From contig OZ241856.1 in assembly GCA_965202845.1 (NCBI GenBank), positions 2,480,001 to 2,544,000 on the forward strand: 64,000 nucleotides of DNA, in the 5' to 3' direction. Source of the stretch: CBDATA01 sp965202845 (GTDB lineage: Bacteria > Acidobacteriota > Vicinamibacteria > Marinacidobacterales > Marinacidobacteraceae). A model generated the notes under the pieces. It saw only the letters and a list, made by a program, of their open reading frames with translations. It did not search any database and was not told the DNA's origin. Numbering within the stretch: the first letter of the stretch is position 1; every line of letters starts with the position of its first letter. The translations under genes were made by a program, and so were the position numbers. Shown here in pieces: positions 24,176 through 31,931 of this stretch.

Positions 24176-25339
24176 TCAGTCTCCCCCTTCCGGCGGGTGG
24201 AGCCGGTTGTACTTGCGTCCCACCTCCAGCAGGTCGGAGAGCGGCAGCGCCTCCCGGCGGTTCCCGTCCCGCCCGACCACGGTGGTCGCCTTGAGCATGG
24301 AGTTGTAGACCGCCTCCTCGGTCGCTTCGATCACTGCCTGGAAGAGCGGGGAGAGGGCGTCGCCGCGCAGGGTCCGGCCCGGCTCCAGGGGGTCCTCCGA
24401 ATCGAAGCCGCTGCGGAGCGCGGGCGCGGTCGAAAAGGCGATCACGAAGTCGCCGCTGCCGTGCGAGGAGGTGGCGCCGGTGCGGGCCAGGCCGAGCATC
24501 GCCCGCCGCGCCAGCCGGGTCAGGCCGAGCGAGCGGATGGGGGCGTCGGTCGCCACCACCATCATGATCGACCCGTCCGGGTTCGAGGACCCGGCGTCCT
24601 CCGCCGCGTCCCGGAGGTAGTGCCGACCGAGCTCCTGGCCCACCGGCAAGCCGTCCATCGTGAGCACCCCGCCGTAGTTGCTCTGGACCAGCGCGCCCAC
24701 CGTGTATCCGCCGAGCGAAGCCGGCAGCCGGCGCGAGGATGCGCCGATGCCGCCCTTCCAGCCGAAAGCCGATGTGCCGGTTCCGGCGCCCACCGACCCC
24801 TCTTCGACCGGGCCTTGGTTCGCGGCGCGGATCGCCTCCAGGACGTGGCGCTCCTCCACGTGGAAACCGCGGATGTCGTTGAGGAAGCCGTCGTTGGTCT
24901 CCCCCACCACCGGATTCACCGAGCGCACCGCCTCGTTGCCCGGAGCGGCCAGGGTGTGGCGCGCCACCGCCCGGGCGGCGTCCCAGACCGAAAGGGTGTT
25001 GGTCAGCACCACCGGGGTCTCGATGGTCCCCAGCTCGATCACCTGGGCGGCGCCCACCAGCTTGCCGAAGGCGTTGCCGACGTGGATCGCGCCGGGAACC
25101 TTCTCCTGGAACAGGTTTCCGCCGTGCGGCAGGATCGCGGTGACGCCGGTGCGGACGCTCTCGCCCTCGATCAGGGTGACCTGCCCCACCCGGACGTCGG
25201 GGACGTCGGTGATCGAGTTCAACGGGCCGGGCGCCAGCACGCCGGGCGCCAGGCCGATGTCCCGGGCGCGGGGGCGCGGCTCCTGCCCGAATACGACAGC
25301 AGCAGCGATCCAAAAGCATGGAACGAGGAGGGAGCGCAT
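24176..25339 (-). CDS. Secreted P1 family peptidase (DmpA/BapA-like)
   Basis: 387 residues with a signal peptide (residues 1-18, hydrophobic, before QEPRPRARD). Family motifs are ITDVPDVRVGQVTL near the mature start, GSVGAGTGTSAFGWKGGIG (181-199), and PDGSIMMVVATDAPI, where the G256-S257 bond should be the autocleavage site that frees the N-terminal serine nucleophile. DmpA-type Ntn hydrolases cleave N-terminal residues from peptides and beta-peptides; here the enzyme would act outside the cytoplasm. It is divergent from the DUF4097 lipoprotein, with 56 bases between the starts. Confidence 0.87.
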   Translation of the reverse strand: MRSLLVPCFWIAAAVVFGQEPRPRARDIGLAPGVLAPGPLNSITDVPDVRVGQVTLIEGESVRTGVTAILPHGGNLFQEKVPGAIHVGNAFGKLVGAAQVIELGTIETPVVLTNTLSVWDAARAVARHTLAAPGNEAVRSVNPVVGETNDGFLNDIRGFHVEERHVLEAIRAANQGPVEEGSVGAGTGTSAFGWKGGIGASSRRLPASLGGYTVGALVQSNYGGVLTMDGLPVGQELGRHYLRDAAEDAGSSNPDGSIMMVVATDAPIRSLGLTRLARRAMLGLARTGATSSHGSGDFVIAFSTAPALRSGFDSEDPLEPGRTLRGDALSPLFQAVIEATEEAVYNSMLKATTVVGRDGNRREALPLSDLLEVGRKYNRLHPPEGGD

Positions 25340-25395
25340 GGGAAACGCAAGAATACGGGAACCTTTCCGGAGGCGCCTTCGTAATCCTTCTTCCC

Positions 25396-26148
25396 ATGCC
25401 CCGCGCGCTCGCCCTCCTCGTCCTTTTCGCCGCCTCCGGGTGCTCGGCGTCCTTTCCCGGAGGGTCCGGTTCGGAAGAGACCCAGGTCTTCCGCGAGGAC
25501 TTCCAGGACGGCGAAGCGTTCGAACTCCGCAACATCAACGGGAAGGTGCGGGTCGAAAGCTGGGAGGAGGCGGGCGCCGAAATCCACGCGCGCAAGGTCG
25601 CGGCGAACCCGGCGGCGCTCCGGGAGACCACCGTCGAAATCCGCCGCACCGGCGACGGGCTGCGGGTGCGCACCCGCCACGCCAAGCGGTTCTTCGGACA
25701 GGGCGTCCGGGTGCACTACCGGGTGCGGCTGCCGGCCGCCGCCGAAGTCCGGATCGAAACCGTCAACGGACCGGTGGAGGTCGCCGGATTCTCCGGGCCG
25801 GTGGAGGCGCAGACAGTCAACAGCGGGATCCGGCTGGAGGGCCAGCGCGGGCGGGTCAACGCCAGGACGGTCAACGGCGCCATCGAATGCGAGCTGGAGG
25901 AGCTGGGCGCCGACCACTCCCTCCGCACGGTGAACGGACAGGTGGAACTGACCCTGGGGGCCGGCGCAAGCGGCGAGGTGGACGCGCAGGCGATGAACGG
26001 GAGGGTGCGGCTGGATCTGCCCGACGCCACCAACCTGAAGACGCCGACCCGGCGCGGGAAGAAGGTGCGGCTGGGCGACGGCGACGGGGGCACCTGCCGC
26101 ATCCGCACCATGAACGGGACGATCCGGGTGGCCAGCCGGGACGACTGA
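25396..26148 (+). CDS. DUF4097-type beta-helix lipoprotein
   Basis: 250 residues. ATG 25396 was chosen because it starts a lipoprotein signal peptide with the lipobox AASGC near residue 17. The remainder is a series of short beta repeats with the recurring TVNGPVEV / TVNSGIRLEG / TVNGAIECEL / TVNGQVELTL / AMNGRVRLDL pattern, the DUF4097 right-handed beta-helix look. The function of this family is unknown. An open frame extends upstream to 25318 but lacks a signal and overlaps the promoter space of the peptidase. Confidence 0.8.
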   Translation: MPRALALLVLFAASGCSASFPGGSGSEETQVFREDFQDGEAFELRNINGKVRVESWEEAGAEIHARKVAANPAALRETTVEIRRTGDGLRVRTRHAKRFFGQGVRVHYRVRLPAAAEVRIETVNGPVEVAGFSGPVEAQTVNSGIRLEGQRGRVNARTVNGAIECELEELGADHSLRTVNGQVELTLGAGASGEVDAQAMNGRVRLDLPDATNLKTPTRRGKKVRLGDGDGGTCRIRTMNGTIRVASRDD

Positions 26149-26183
26149 CGTTCGGCGGATAGGCTTCCCGGCGGCCGCCGCCC

Positions 26184-26303
26184 ATGCCAGAGCCTTCCCC
26201 ACCCGAACGCGACGGGTTCGCCCGCCTGTACGCGGCGGCGCTGGCGGTGGAGTTCCTCTTCTGCCTGCTGCTCCTGTGGTTCTCCGGGGCGTTCCGGGGC
26301 TGA
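26184..26303 (+). CDS. 39-residue single-span companion of the symporter
   Basis: A small gene from ATG 26184 with a TGA that directly abuts the symporter ATG (26304). The product has a polar N-terminus (MPEPSPPERDGFARLY) and one membrane helix (AVEFLFCLLLLWF). Small single-span proteins encoded immediately upstream of SSS-family symporters are known accessory subunits, and the zero-base spacing supports coupling. Length and context are the main evidence; no motif proves the function. Confidence 0.6.
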   Translation: MPEPSPPERDGFARLYAAALAVEFLFCLLLLWFSGAFRG

Positions 26304-27983
26304 ATGCAACTCCTGGACTGGGCCGTCGTCGCCGCCTACTTCGGGCTGATCGCCTTCATCGGGTACTGGACCGGGAGGGGCAACCGCGGCCTCGAGGACT
26401 ACTTCCTGGCCAGGCGCTCCATGCCCTGGTACGCGATGGGGCTTTCGGTGATGGCCACCCAGGCCAGCGCCATCACCCTGGTGGGGACCACCGGGCAGGC
26501 GTACGTGGACGGCATGCGCTTCCTCCAGATCTATCTGGGGCTGCCGATCGCCATGGTGATCCTGTGCGTCACCCTGGTGCCGCTGTTCTACCGGGCGAAG
26601 GTCTTCACCGCCTACCAGTACCTCGAGGAACGCTGCGGACCCAGGGCGCGGACCCTCACCAGCCTGCTGTTCCTGTTCGGCCGGGCGCTTTCGGGGGCGG
26701 TGGTGATCTACGCCCCTTCGGTGGTGCTGTCGGTGGTGTTCGCCCTCGACGAGACCTGGACGATCCTCATCATCGGCGGCTTCGCCACCGTGTACACCGC
26801 GCTCGGCGGGATGCGGGCGGTCATGTGGGTGGAGACCTGGCAGATGCTCATCATCCTGCTGGGCATCTGCTTCTGCCTCGGCTCGGTGATCTTCGGCCTG
26901 CCGGGGGAGGTGGGGCTCGGCGAGGCGCTCCGGCTGGCGGGCGCCACCGGAAGGCTGGAGACGCTCTCCTTCGACCCCGACCCCCGCCTCACCTACACCG
27001 TCTGGACCGGGATCCTCGGCGGGCTGTTCCTCATGCTCTCCTACTTCGGGTGCGACCAGAGCCAGGTGCAGCGCTACCTGACCGGCAAGTCGCTCGCCGA
27101 AAGCCGCCGCTCGCTGCTCTTCAACGCCTTCGCCAAGCTGCCGGTGCAGTTCGTGATCCTGCTGACCGGGGCGCTACTCTTCGTCTTCCACCAGTTCGAG
27201 CGGCCCCCCATCCTCTTCGACCCGGCGATGCTGGAGCGGGCGCGGGCGGAGCGCCCGGCGGAGATGGCGGAGACCGAAGCGCGCTATGAGGACGCCTTCC
27301 GGGAGCGGCGGGAGGCGGCGTTCGCCTTCGCCGACGCGGCGGAGGGCCGGGAGCGGTTCCTCGCCGCCAACGCCCGCTTCGAGGACGTGCGCGCCGACGC
27401 GGTGCGCGCCGTCTCCGAGATCCGGGGCGAACCCTGGACCGACACGAACCACGTCTTCCCGAGCTTCGTGTTCAACCGGCTTCCGGCCGGGATGGTCGGG
27501 CTGATCCTGATCGCGGTGCTGGCGGCCGCCATGTCCACTGTGGAGTCCGAGCTTTCGGCGCTCTCCACCGCCTCGGTGGTGGATTTCTACCGGCGCTTCC
27601 GACGAAAACCGGCTTCGGAGCGCCACTACCTGCGCGCCGGGCGGATCGGCATCCTGTTCTGGGGCGCGGTCGCCACCACCGCCGCGCTCTGGATGGGACG
27701 CCTGGGCTCGGCGGTGGAGGCGGTGAACCGGATCGGCTCCTTCTTCTACGGGCCGATTCTGGGCGCCTTCGTGCTGGCGGCCGCCTTCCCCGGACGCGGG
27801 GCGCGGCAGGCGTTCCCGGCGGTGCTCGCCGGGGTCGCGGCGGTCTGGATCGCCGACCTGACCCCGCGCGCGCTCGGAGTTCCCGGCGTCTCCTACCTCT
27901 ACTACAACCTCATCGGCGCCGGGGTGACGGTCGCAGTGGGGCTGGGGCTGGGGGCGCTGCGGAAGCGGCAGACCGCCCGATGA
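26304..27983 (+). CDS. SSS family sodium:solute symporter
   Basis: 559 residues with 13 or so predicted membrane spans. The N-terminus has GYWTGRGNRGLEDYFLARR, the usual SSS start, followed by ATQASAITLVGTTGQAYVDG and a conserved TAYQYLEERCGPRAR loop. A ~90-residue charged cytoplasmic insertion lies at about 300-385 (DPAMLERARAERPAEMAE onward). The segment STVESELSALSTASVVDFYRR marks the sodium-site helix. The substrate (sugar, sialic acid, proline or other) cannot be told. The stop overlaps the ClC start by ATGA. Confidence 0.88.
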   Translation: MQLLDWAVVAAYFGLIAFIGYWTGRGNRGLEDYFLARRSMPWYAMGLSVMATQASAITLVGTTGQAYVDGMRFLQIYLGLPIAMVILCVTLVPLFYRAKVFTAYQYLEERCGPRARTLTSLLFLFGRALSGAVVIYAPSVVLSVVFALDETWTILIIGGFATVYTALGGMRAVMWVETWQMLIILLGICFCLGSVIFGLPGEVGLGEALRLAGATGRLETLSFDPDPRLTYTVWTGILGGLFLMLSYFGCDQSQVQRYLTGKSLAESRRSLLFNAFAKLPVQFVILLTGALLFVFHQFERPPILFDPAMLERARAERPAEMAETEARYEDAFRERREAAFAFADAAEGRERFLAANARFEDVRADAVRAVSEIRGEPWTDTNHVFPSFVFNRLPAGMVGLILIAVLAAAMSTVESELSALSTASVVDFYRRFRRKPASERHYLRAGRIGILFWGAVATTAALWMGRLGSAVEAVNRIGSFFYGPILGAFVLAAAFPGRGARQAFPAVLAGVAAVWIADLTPRALGVPGVSYLYYNLIGAGVTVAVGLGLGALRKRQTAR

Positions 27984-29734
27984 TCCGGCGGCTGCTCCGG
28001 ATCTACGACGCGCTGGCCGGCGCCGCCCGGCTGCTCGCATCCGCGGAGATCCGGCGCCATCCGGGGTTTTTCACCGCGCTCCACCTGGCGGTGGGGGCGA
28101 CGGTTGGCGGCGCCATCGTCTGCTTCATCCTGGTGACCGAGGAACTCGCCGACTTCGTGGCCCACGGGGCGGAGCTCGGCGCCTGGCGGTACGCCGCGCC
28201 GGTGGCGGGCGCCCTGGTGTCCGGCGTGTTGATGTGGCGGTGGTTCGGGGAGGCCAGGGGCAGCGGGATTCCGCAGACCAAGGCGGCGCTGCTGGCGGGC
28301 GGCGGGCGCATCCCCTTTTCGGTGGTGATCGGCAAATTCCTGTGCGGCGGGCTGACCATCGGGAGCGGAATTCCGCTGGGGCGCGAGGGTCCCTCGGCCC
28401 AGATCGGCGCCGGAATCGCATCCACCTTCGGATCGTTCCTGAAGCTGGACGGCGAGCGGCGCCAGCAATTGGTGCCGGTGGGGACCGCGGCCGCCATCGC
28501 CGCCGCGTTCAACACCCCGATCGCCGCGATCCTCTTCTCGCTCGAGGAGATCGTGGGGAACCTGCACGCGCGGGTTCTGGGGTCGGTGGTGCTGAGCGCG
28601 GTGGCGAGCTGGCTGGTGCTCCGGCTCTCGCTGGGCGACCAGCCGCTCTTCAAGGTGCCGCCCTACGAGCTCGGGCATCCGGCGGAACTCTTGATCTACG
28701 GGGCGCTCGGCCTGCTGGGCGGGCTGATGTCGGTGGCCTTCGTGCGGGCGCTGCTCCGGCTCCGCCGCGAGTTCCGCAAGCTCCCCGCCCGCACCGTCTG
28801 GCTCCAGCCGGCGATCGGGGCGTCGGCGGTGACCGCTTCCTGGCTGCTGCTCCCCGGCCTCTTCGAGGTCGGCTACGGGCCGGTGGGCCAGGCGCTCGCC
28901 GGCGAGCTGCCGACCCTGACGATGGCGATCCTCCTCGTGCTCCATCTCGCGCTGGTGGTCATCGCCTACGCCTCCGGTAACGCCGGCGGCATCTTCGGCC
29001 CCAGCATCTTTCTGGGCGCGATGTTGGGCGGGTGCGTCGGGGGGCTGGCGAATCTCTGGTTCGACTTCGCCAGCGGCCCCGGCGCCTATGCGCTGGTGGG
29101 GATGGGCGCCGCCTTCGCCGGCATCCTGCGGGCGCCGATGGCGTCGGTGTTCATGATCTTCGAGATCACCCAGAGCTACGCGGTCATCGTGCCGCTGATG
29201 ATCGGCAACCTGGTCTCCTTCTTCGTCTCCCGGCGGCTGCAGCCGGTCACCGTCTACGAGGCGCTCGCCGCCCAGGACGGGGTGAGCCTGCCCGCCGGGG
29301 AGGAGGTCCACGAGCATCCGGTGGTGCGGGCCGCCATGCACCCGCCGCGCGAGATGCTGGTTCCCGAATGGACCGTGGAGGAGGCGATCGAGCGGGTGGC
29401 GCTTTCCGGCAGGCAGGCGTGGCCGGTGGTTCGCGGGTCGCGCCTCTTCGGCTTCGTGACGCTCGCCGAGCTGGAGCGTTCCCACGAATGGGGCCAGGGT
29501 CGGGAGACGCTCGGCGACCTGCTGCGCGGGCGGCGGGTTCCCCGGGTGTACGCCGACCAGTCCATCGACCACGCGCTGGCGCACATGGGGCGTCTCGGGC
29601 TCGAGTCCATCCCGGTGGTGAGCCGGGTGGACGGGCGGCGGTTGGAGGGGGTGGTGACGGTGGCGGATCTGATGCGCGCCTACGGGCTCGCCGCTCCGGT
29701 GACGGAGGCGCCGCCCCGGGGGACTCCGGGATGA
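27980..29734 (+). CDS. ClC chloride channel/antiporter with CBS domains
   Basis: 584 residues. The three ClC selectivity motifs are present: GSGIPQ (94-99), GREGPS (134-139, with the gating glutamate at 136) and GNAGGIFGPSIFLG (~334). Two CBS domains occupy the C-terminal ~130 residues (MHPPREMLVPEWTVEEAIE; VPRVYADQSIDHALAHM). With the gating glutamate present it could be a Cl-/H+ exchanger. It is embedded in a run of overlapping genes (SSS symporter before, dtd after). Confidence 0.9.
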   Translation: MIRRLLRIYDALAGAARLLASAEIRRHPGFFTALHLAVGATVGGAIVCFILVTEELADFVAHGAELGAWRYAAPVAGALVSGVLMWRWFGEARGSGIPQTKAALLAGGGRIPFSVVIGKFLCGGLTIGSGIPLGREGPSAQIGAGIASTFGSFLKLDGERRQQLVPVGTAAAIAAAFNTPIAAILFSLEEIVGNLHARVLGSVVLSAVASWLVLRLSLGDQPLFKVPPYELGHPAELLIYGALGLLGGLMSVAFVRALLRLRREFRKLPARTVWLQPAIGASAVTASWLLLPGLFEVGYGPVGQALAGELPTLTMAILLVLHLALVVIAYASGNAGGIFGPSIFLGAMLGGCVGGLANLWFDFASGPGAYALVGMGAAFAGILRAPMASVFMIFEITQSYAVIVPLMIGNLVSFFVSRRLQPVTVYEALAAQDGVSLPAGEEVHEHPVVRAAMHPPREMLVPEWTVEEAIERVALSGRQAWPVVRGSRLFGFVTLAELERSHEWGQGRETLGDLLRGRRVPRVYADQSIDHALAHMGRLGLESIPVVSRVDGRRLEGVVTVADLMRAYGLAAPVTEAPPRGTPG

Positions 29735-30189
29735 TCGCGGTGATCCAGCGGGTGCGACGGGCGGCGGTCCGGGTTTCCGGGGAGACGGTCGGAGAGATCG
29801 GACCCGGGCTGCTGGCGCTGCTGGGAGTGGGGGTTCGCGACTCCCGGGAGGACGCGGCGTGGCTGGCCGGGAAGGTCGCAAGCCTCCGGGTGTTTCCTGG
29901 CCCCGACGGGACGCCGTCCCGCTTCAGCGTCCTGGAAACCGGGGGCGCGGCGCTGGTGGTCTCCCAGTTCACCCTGCTGGGCGACTGCCGGAAGGGGCGC
30001 CGCCCGTCGTTCTCCCGCGCCGCCCCCGGGCCCCGGGCGGAGGCGCTCTATCTCGATTTCTGCGAGCGGCTCGCCGCGACCGGGACGCCAGTCGAACGGG
30101 GGGTGTTCGGCGCCATGATGGAGGTCTCGCTGGTGAACGACGGGCCGTTCACCCTGCTGGTCGAAAGCCCGGACCGGCCGGTGGGATAA
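29731..30189 (+). CDS. dtd: D-aminoacyl-tRNA deacylase
   Basis: 152 residues, the standard Dtd size. It begins MIAVIQRVRRAAV and contains the SQFTLLGD active-site motif and the C-terminal EVSLVNDGPFTLLVES segment, which corresponds to the Gly-cisPro motif (usually NxGPVT). Dtd hydrolyses D-amino acids from tRNA, and glycine from mischarged tRNA-Ala. The start ATG overlaps the ClC stop. Confidence 0.93.
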   Translation: MIAVIQRVRRAAVRVSGETVGEIGPGLLALLGVGVRDSREDAAWLAGKVASLRVFPGPDGTPSRFSVLETGGAALVVSQFTLLGDCRKGRRPSFSRAAPGPRAEALYLDFCERLAATGTPVERGVFGAMMEVSLVNDGPFTLLVESPDRPVG

Positions 30190-30215
30190 CCTTCCCCGGC
30201 GAGGTGCCCCCCCTC

Positions 30216-31298
30216 ATGTTGAAGAGATGTTTCCAGGCGCTGCGGACCGCGGCGCTTCTTGGAGTCGCCGCCGGCTGCGGCGCCGCCGCCGGGCCCCGGA
30301 GCCAGACGGCTTGGAACGAGGACAGCCTGCTGCCGCCGACCATTCCGTCGGAGGTGCTGGGCGAGCTGAACGGGGTGGAGCTCACCCTGGACGACCTGGC
30401 CGAACGCGACCGGTTCCGGCTGGCGCAGCTCAAGAGCGACTACTTCACCGAAGCGCACCAGATACTGGAAGGCGGGGCGCTCCAGGCGGCGCGCGACCGG
30501 CTGATCGAGGAGGCCGCCGCCGAGATGGGCCTCAGCGTCCAGCAGTACTACTTCGACGAGATCGGGCTGCCGGAGCTGGGCGACGAACAGGTGCGGAACA
30601 TCTACGAAGCGAACCAGGGGCAGATGGGCGGGATGTCGCTCGAGGAGGCGGCGCCGATGATCCGCCGCCAGGTGGGCAACCAGATGCTCGAGCAGGCGGT
30701 GGCGCAGCGCGGCGACGAGCTTCTGGGGAACGCCGCCTGGGAGCTTCGGGTGCCGGCGTTCCGGGTGCAGGTCGAAACCGAGGGACACGCCTCCCTGGGT
30801 CCGGCGGACGCTCCGGTGACGGTGGTCGTCTTTTCCGACTTCGAGTGTCCGTACTGCCGCCGGTTCAACGACGCGCTGGACCGGGTGCGGGAGGAGTTCT
30901 CCGACCAGATGCGCCTGGTGTTCCGGCACTATCCGCTGCGCGCCATCCATCCGCTGGCGCAAAAGGCCGGCGAGGCCGCCGTCTGCGCCGGGGACCAGGG
31001 GAAATTCTGGGAATACCACGACGCGCTCTGGACGGATACCAGCCTGGCGCCGGACACGCTGGAGCAGCACGCCCGGCTGGTCGGGCTGGACACCGAGGAG
31101 TTCGCCGAGTGTCTGAACTCGGGGCGCAACTACCAGCGGGTGCAGACGGATGTGGAAACGGCGATGGACCTGGGGCAGAGCGGGACGCCGGCGGTGTTCG
31201 TGAACGGGCGCAAGGTCGGCGGCGCGATCGGGTACACGCAGTTCCGCGCCGAGATCGAGCGCGAGCTTCCGAAGGCGGAAGAGGATGCCGAAAACTGA
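30216..31298 (+). CDS. DsbA-like thioredoxin-fold lipoprotein
   Basis: 360 residues. ATG 30216 begins a lipoprotein signal peptide with the lipobox VAAGC. Residues ~45-180 are a helical SurA-like N-domain (ELNGVELTLDDLAERDRFRL). The thioredoxin_4/DsbA domain follows, with FSDFECPYCRRF (redox CPYC near 211-214), the helical insertion and the cis-proline loop GQSGTPAVFVNGRKVGG. It probably acts as a periplasmic thiol oxidoreductase tethered to a membrane. Its 3' end overlaps the next gene by 14 bases. Confidence 0.87.
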   Translation: MLKRCFQALRTAALLGVAAGCGAAAGPRSQTAWNEDSLLPPTIPSEVLGELNGVELTLDDLAERDRFRLAQLKSDYFTEAHQILEGGALQAARDRLIEEAAAEMGLSVQQYYFDEIGLPELGDEQVRNIYEANQGQMGGMSLEEAAPMIRRQVGNQMLEQAVAQRGDELLGNAAWELRVPAFRVQVETEGHASLGPADAPVTVVVFSDFECPYCRRFNDALDRVREEFSDQMRLVFRHYPLRAIHPLAQKAGEAAVCAGDQGKFWEYHDALWTDTSLAPDTLEQHARLVGLDTEEFAECLNSGRNYQRVQTDVETAMDLGQSGTPAVFVNGRKVGGAIGYTQFRAEIERELPKAEEDAEN

Positions 31299-31689
31299 CG
31301 TCCTGAGCCCGGAGGTTCGCGCGTTTCTGGCGGCGAAGACCTTCATCCACCTGGCCACCCGGATGCCCGACGGCGGCCCGCAGGTCTCCCCGGTCTGGGT
31401 GGAGACCGACGGGGACTTGATCCTGGTCAACTCGGCGGTGGGCCGGATCAAGGACCGGAACATCCGCGCCGACCAGCGGGTGGCGCTCTCCGCCGTCCAT
31501 CCCGACGATCCCTACCGGGCGCTCATGATCCGGGGTCGGGTGGTGCGGATCACCGAAGAGGGCGGCGAGGAGGGGATCGACCGGCTGGCGCGGAAGTATG
31601 TGGGGACCGACCGCTACCAGTGGCGGCGCCCCGGCGAAGTCCGGGTCGTGTACCACATCCAGCCGGAAACCGTGGCGACGATGGGGTGA
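31285..31689 (+). CDS. PPOX-class (F420/FMN split-barrel) oxidoreductase
   Basis: 134 residues forming the pyridoxamine-phosphate-oxidase-like split barrel: FIHLATRMPDGGPQVSPVWV, then LILVNSAVGRIKDRNIRAD and VALSAVHPDDPYRALMIRG. This is the pattern of PPOX-class F420-dependent enzymes, although cofactor choice (F420 or FMN) cannot be fixed from the sequence. It overlaps the DsbA-like gene by 14 bases and the following gene by 4. Confidence 0.83.
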   Translation: MPKTDVLSPEVRAFLAAKTFIHLATRMPDGGPQVSPVWVETDGDLILVNSAVGRIKDRNIRADQRVALSAVHPDDPYRALMIRGRVVRITEEGGEEGIDRLARKYVGTDRYQWRRPGEVRVVYHIQPETVATMG

Positions 31690-31931
31690 TCGCCCGCCCG
31701 CGCTGCCGGATGCCCCGGTTCGTCCGGGAGGCGCTGGAGGCGGAGGGTCTGATGGAGGACTACCGGGCGCGGCCCGCCTACCAGCGGAACGACTACCTGG
31801 GCTGGATCCTCCGCGCCAAACGGCCGGAGACCGGTCACCGCCGGCTGCGCCGGATGCTGGACGAGCTGTGCGCCGGCGGGGTGTACATGGGGATGGAGCA
31901 CCGGCCGAGCCGCCGGAGCGACGCGACCTGA
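31686..31931 (+). CDS. YdeI/OmpD-associated-like small protein
   Basis: About 81 residues from a GTG overlapping the previous stop, or 73 from ATG 31710. The segment YQRNDYLGWILRAKRPETGHRRLRRML is the C-terminal hallmark of the YdeI/OmdA (bacteriocin-protection) family. The protein is shorter than full-length YdeI proteins and represents only this C-terminal domain. The stop TGA shares its last base with the ATG of the AlbA_2 gene. Confidence 0.7.
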   Translation: MIARPRCRMPRFVREALEAEGLMEDYRARPAYQRNDYLGWILRAKRPETGHRRLRRMLDELCAGGVYMGMEHRPSRRSDAT

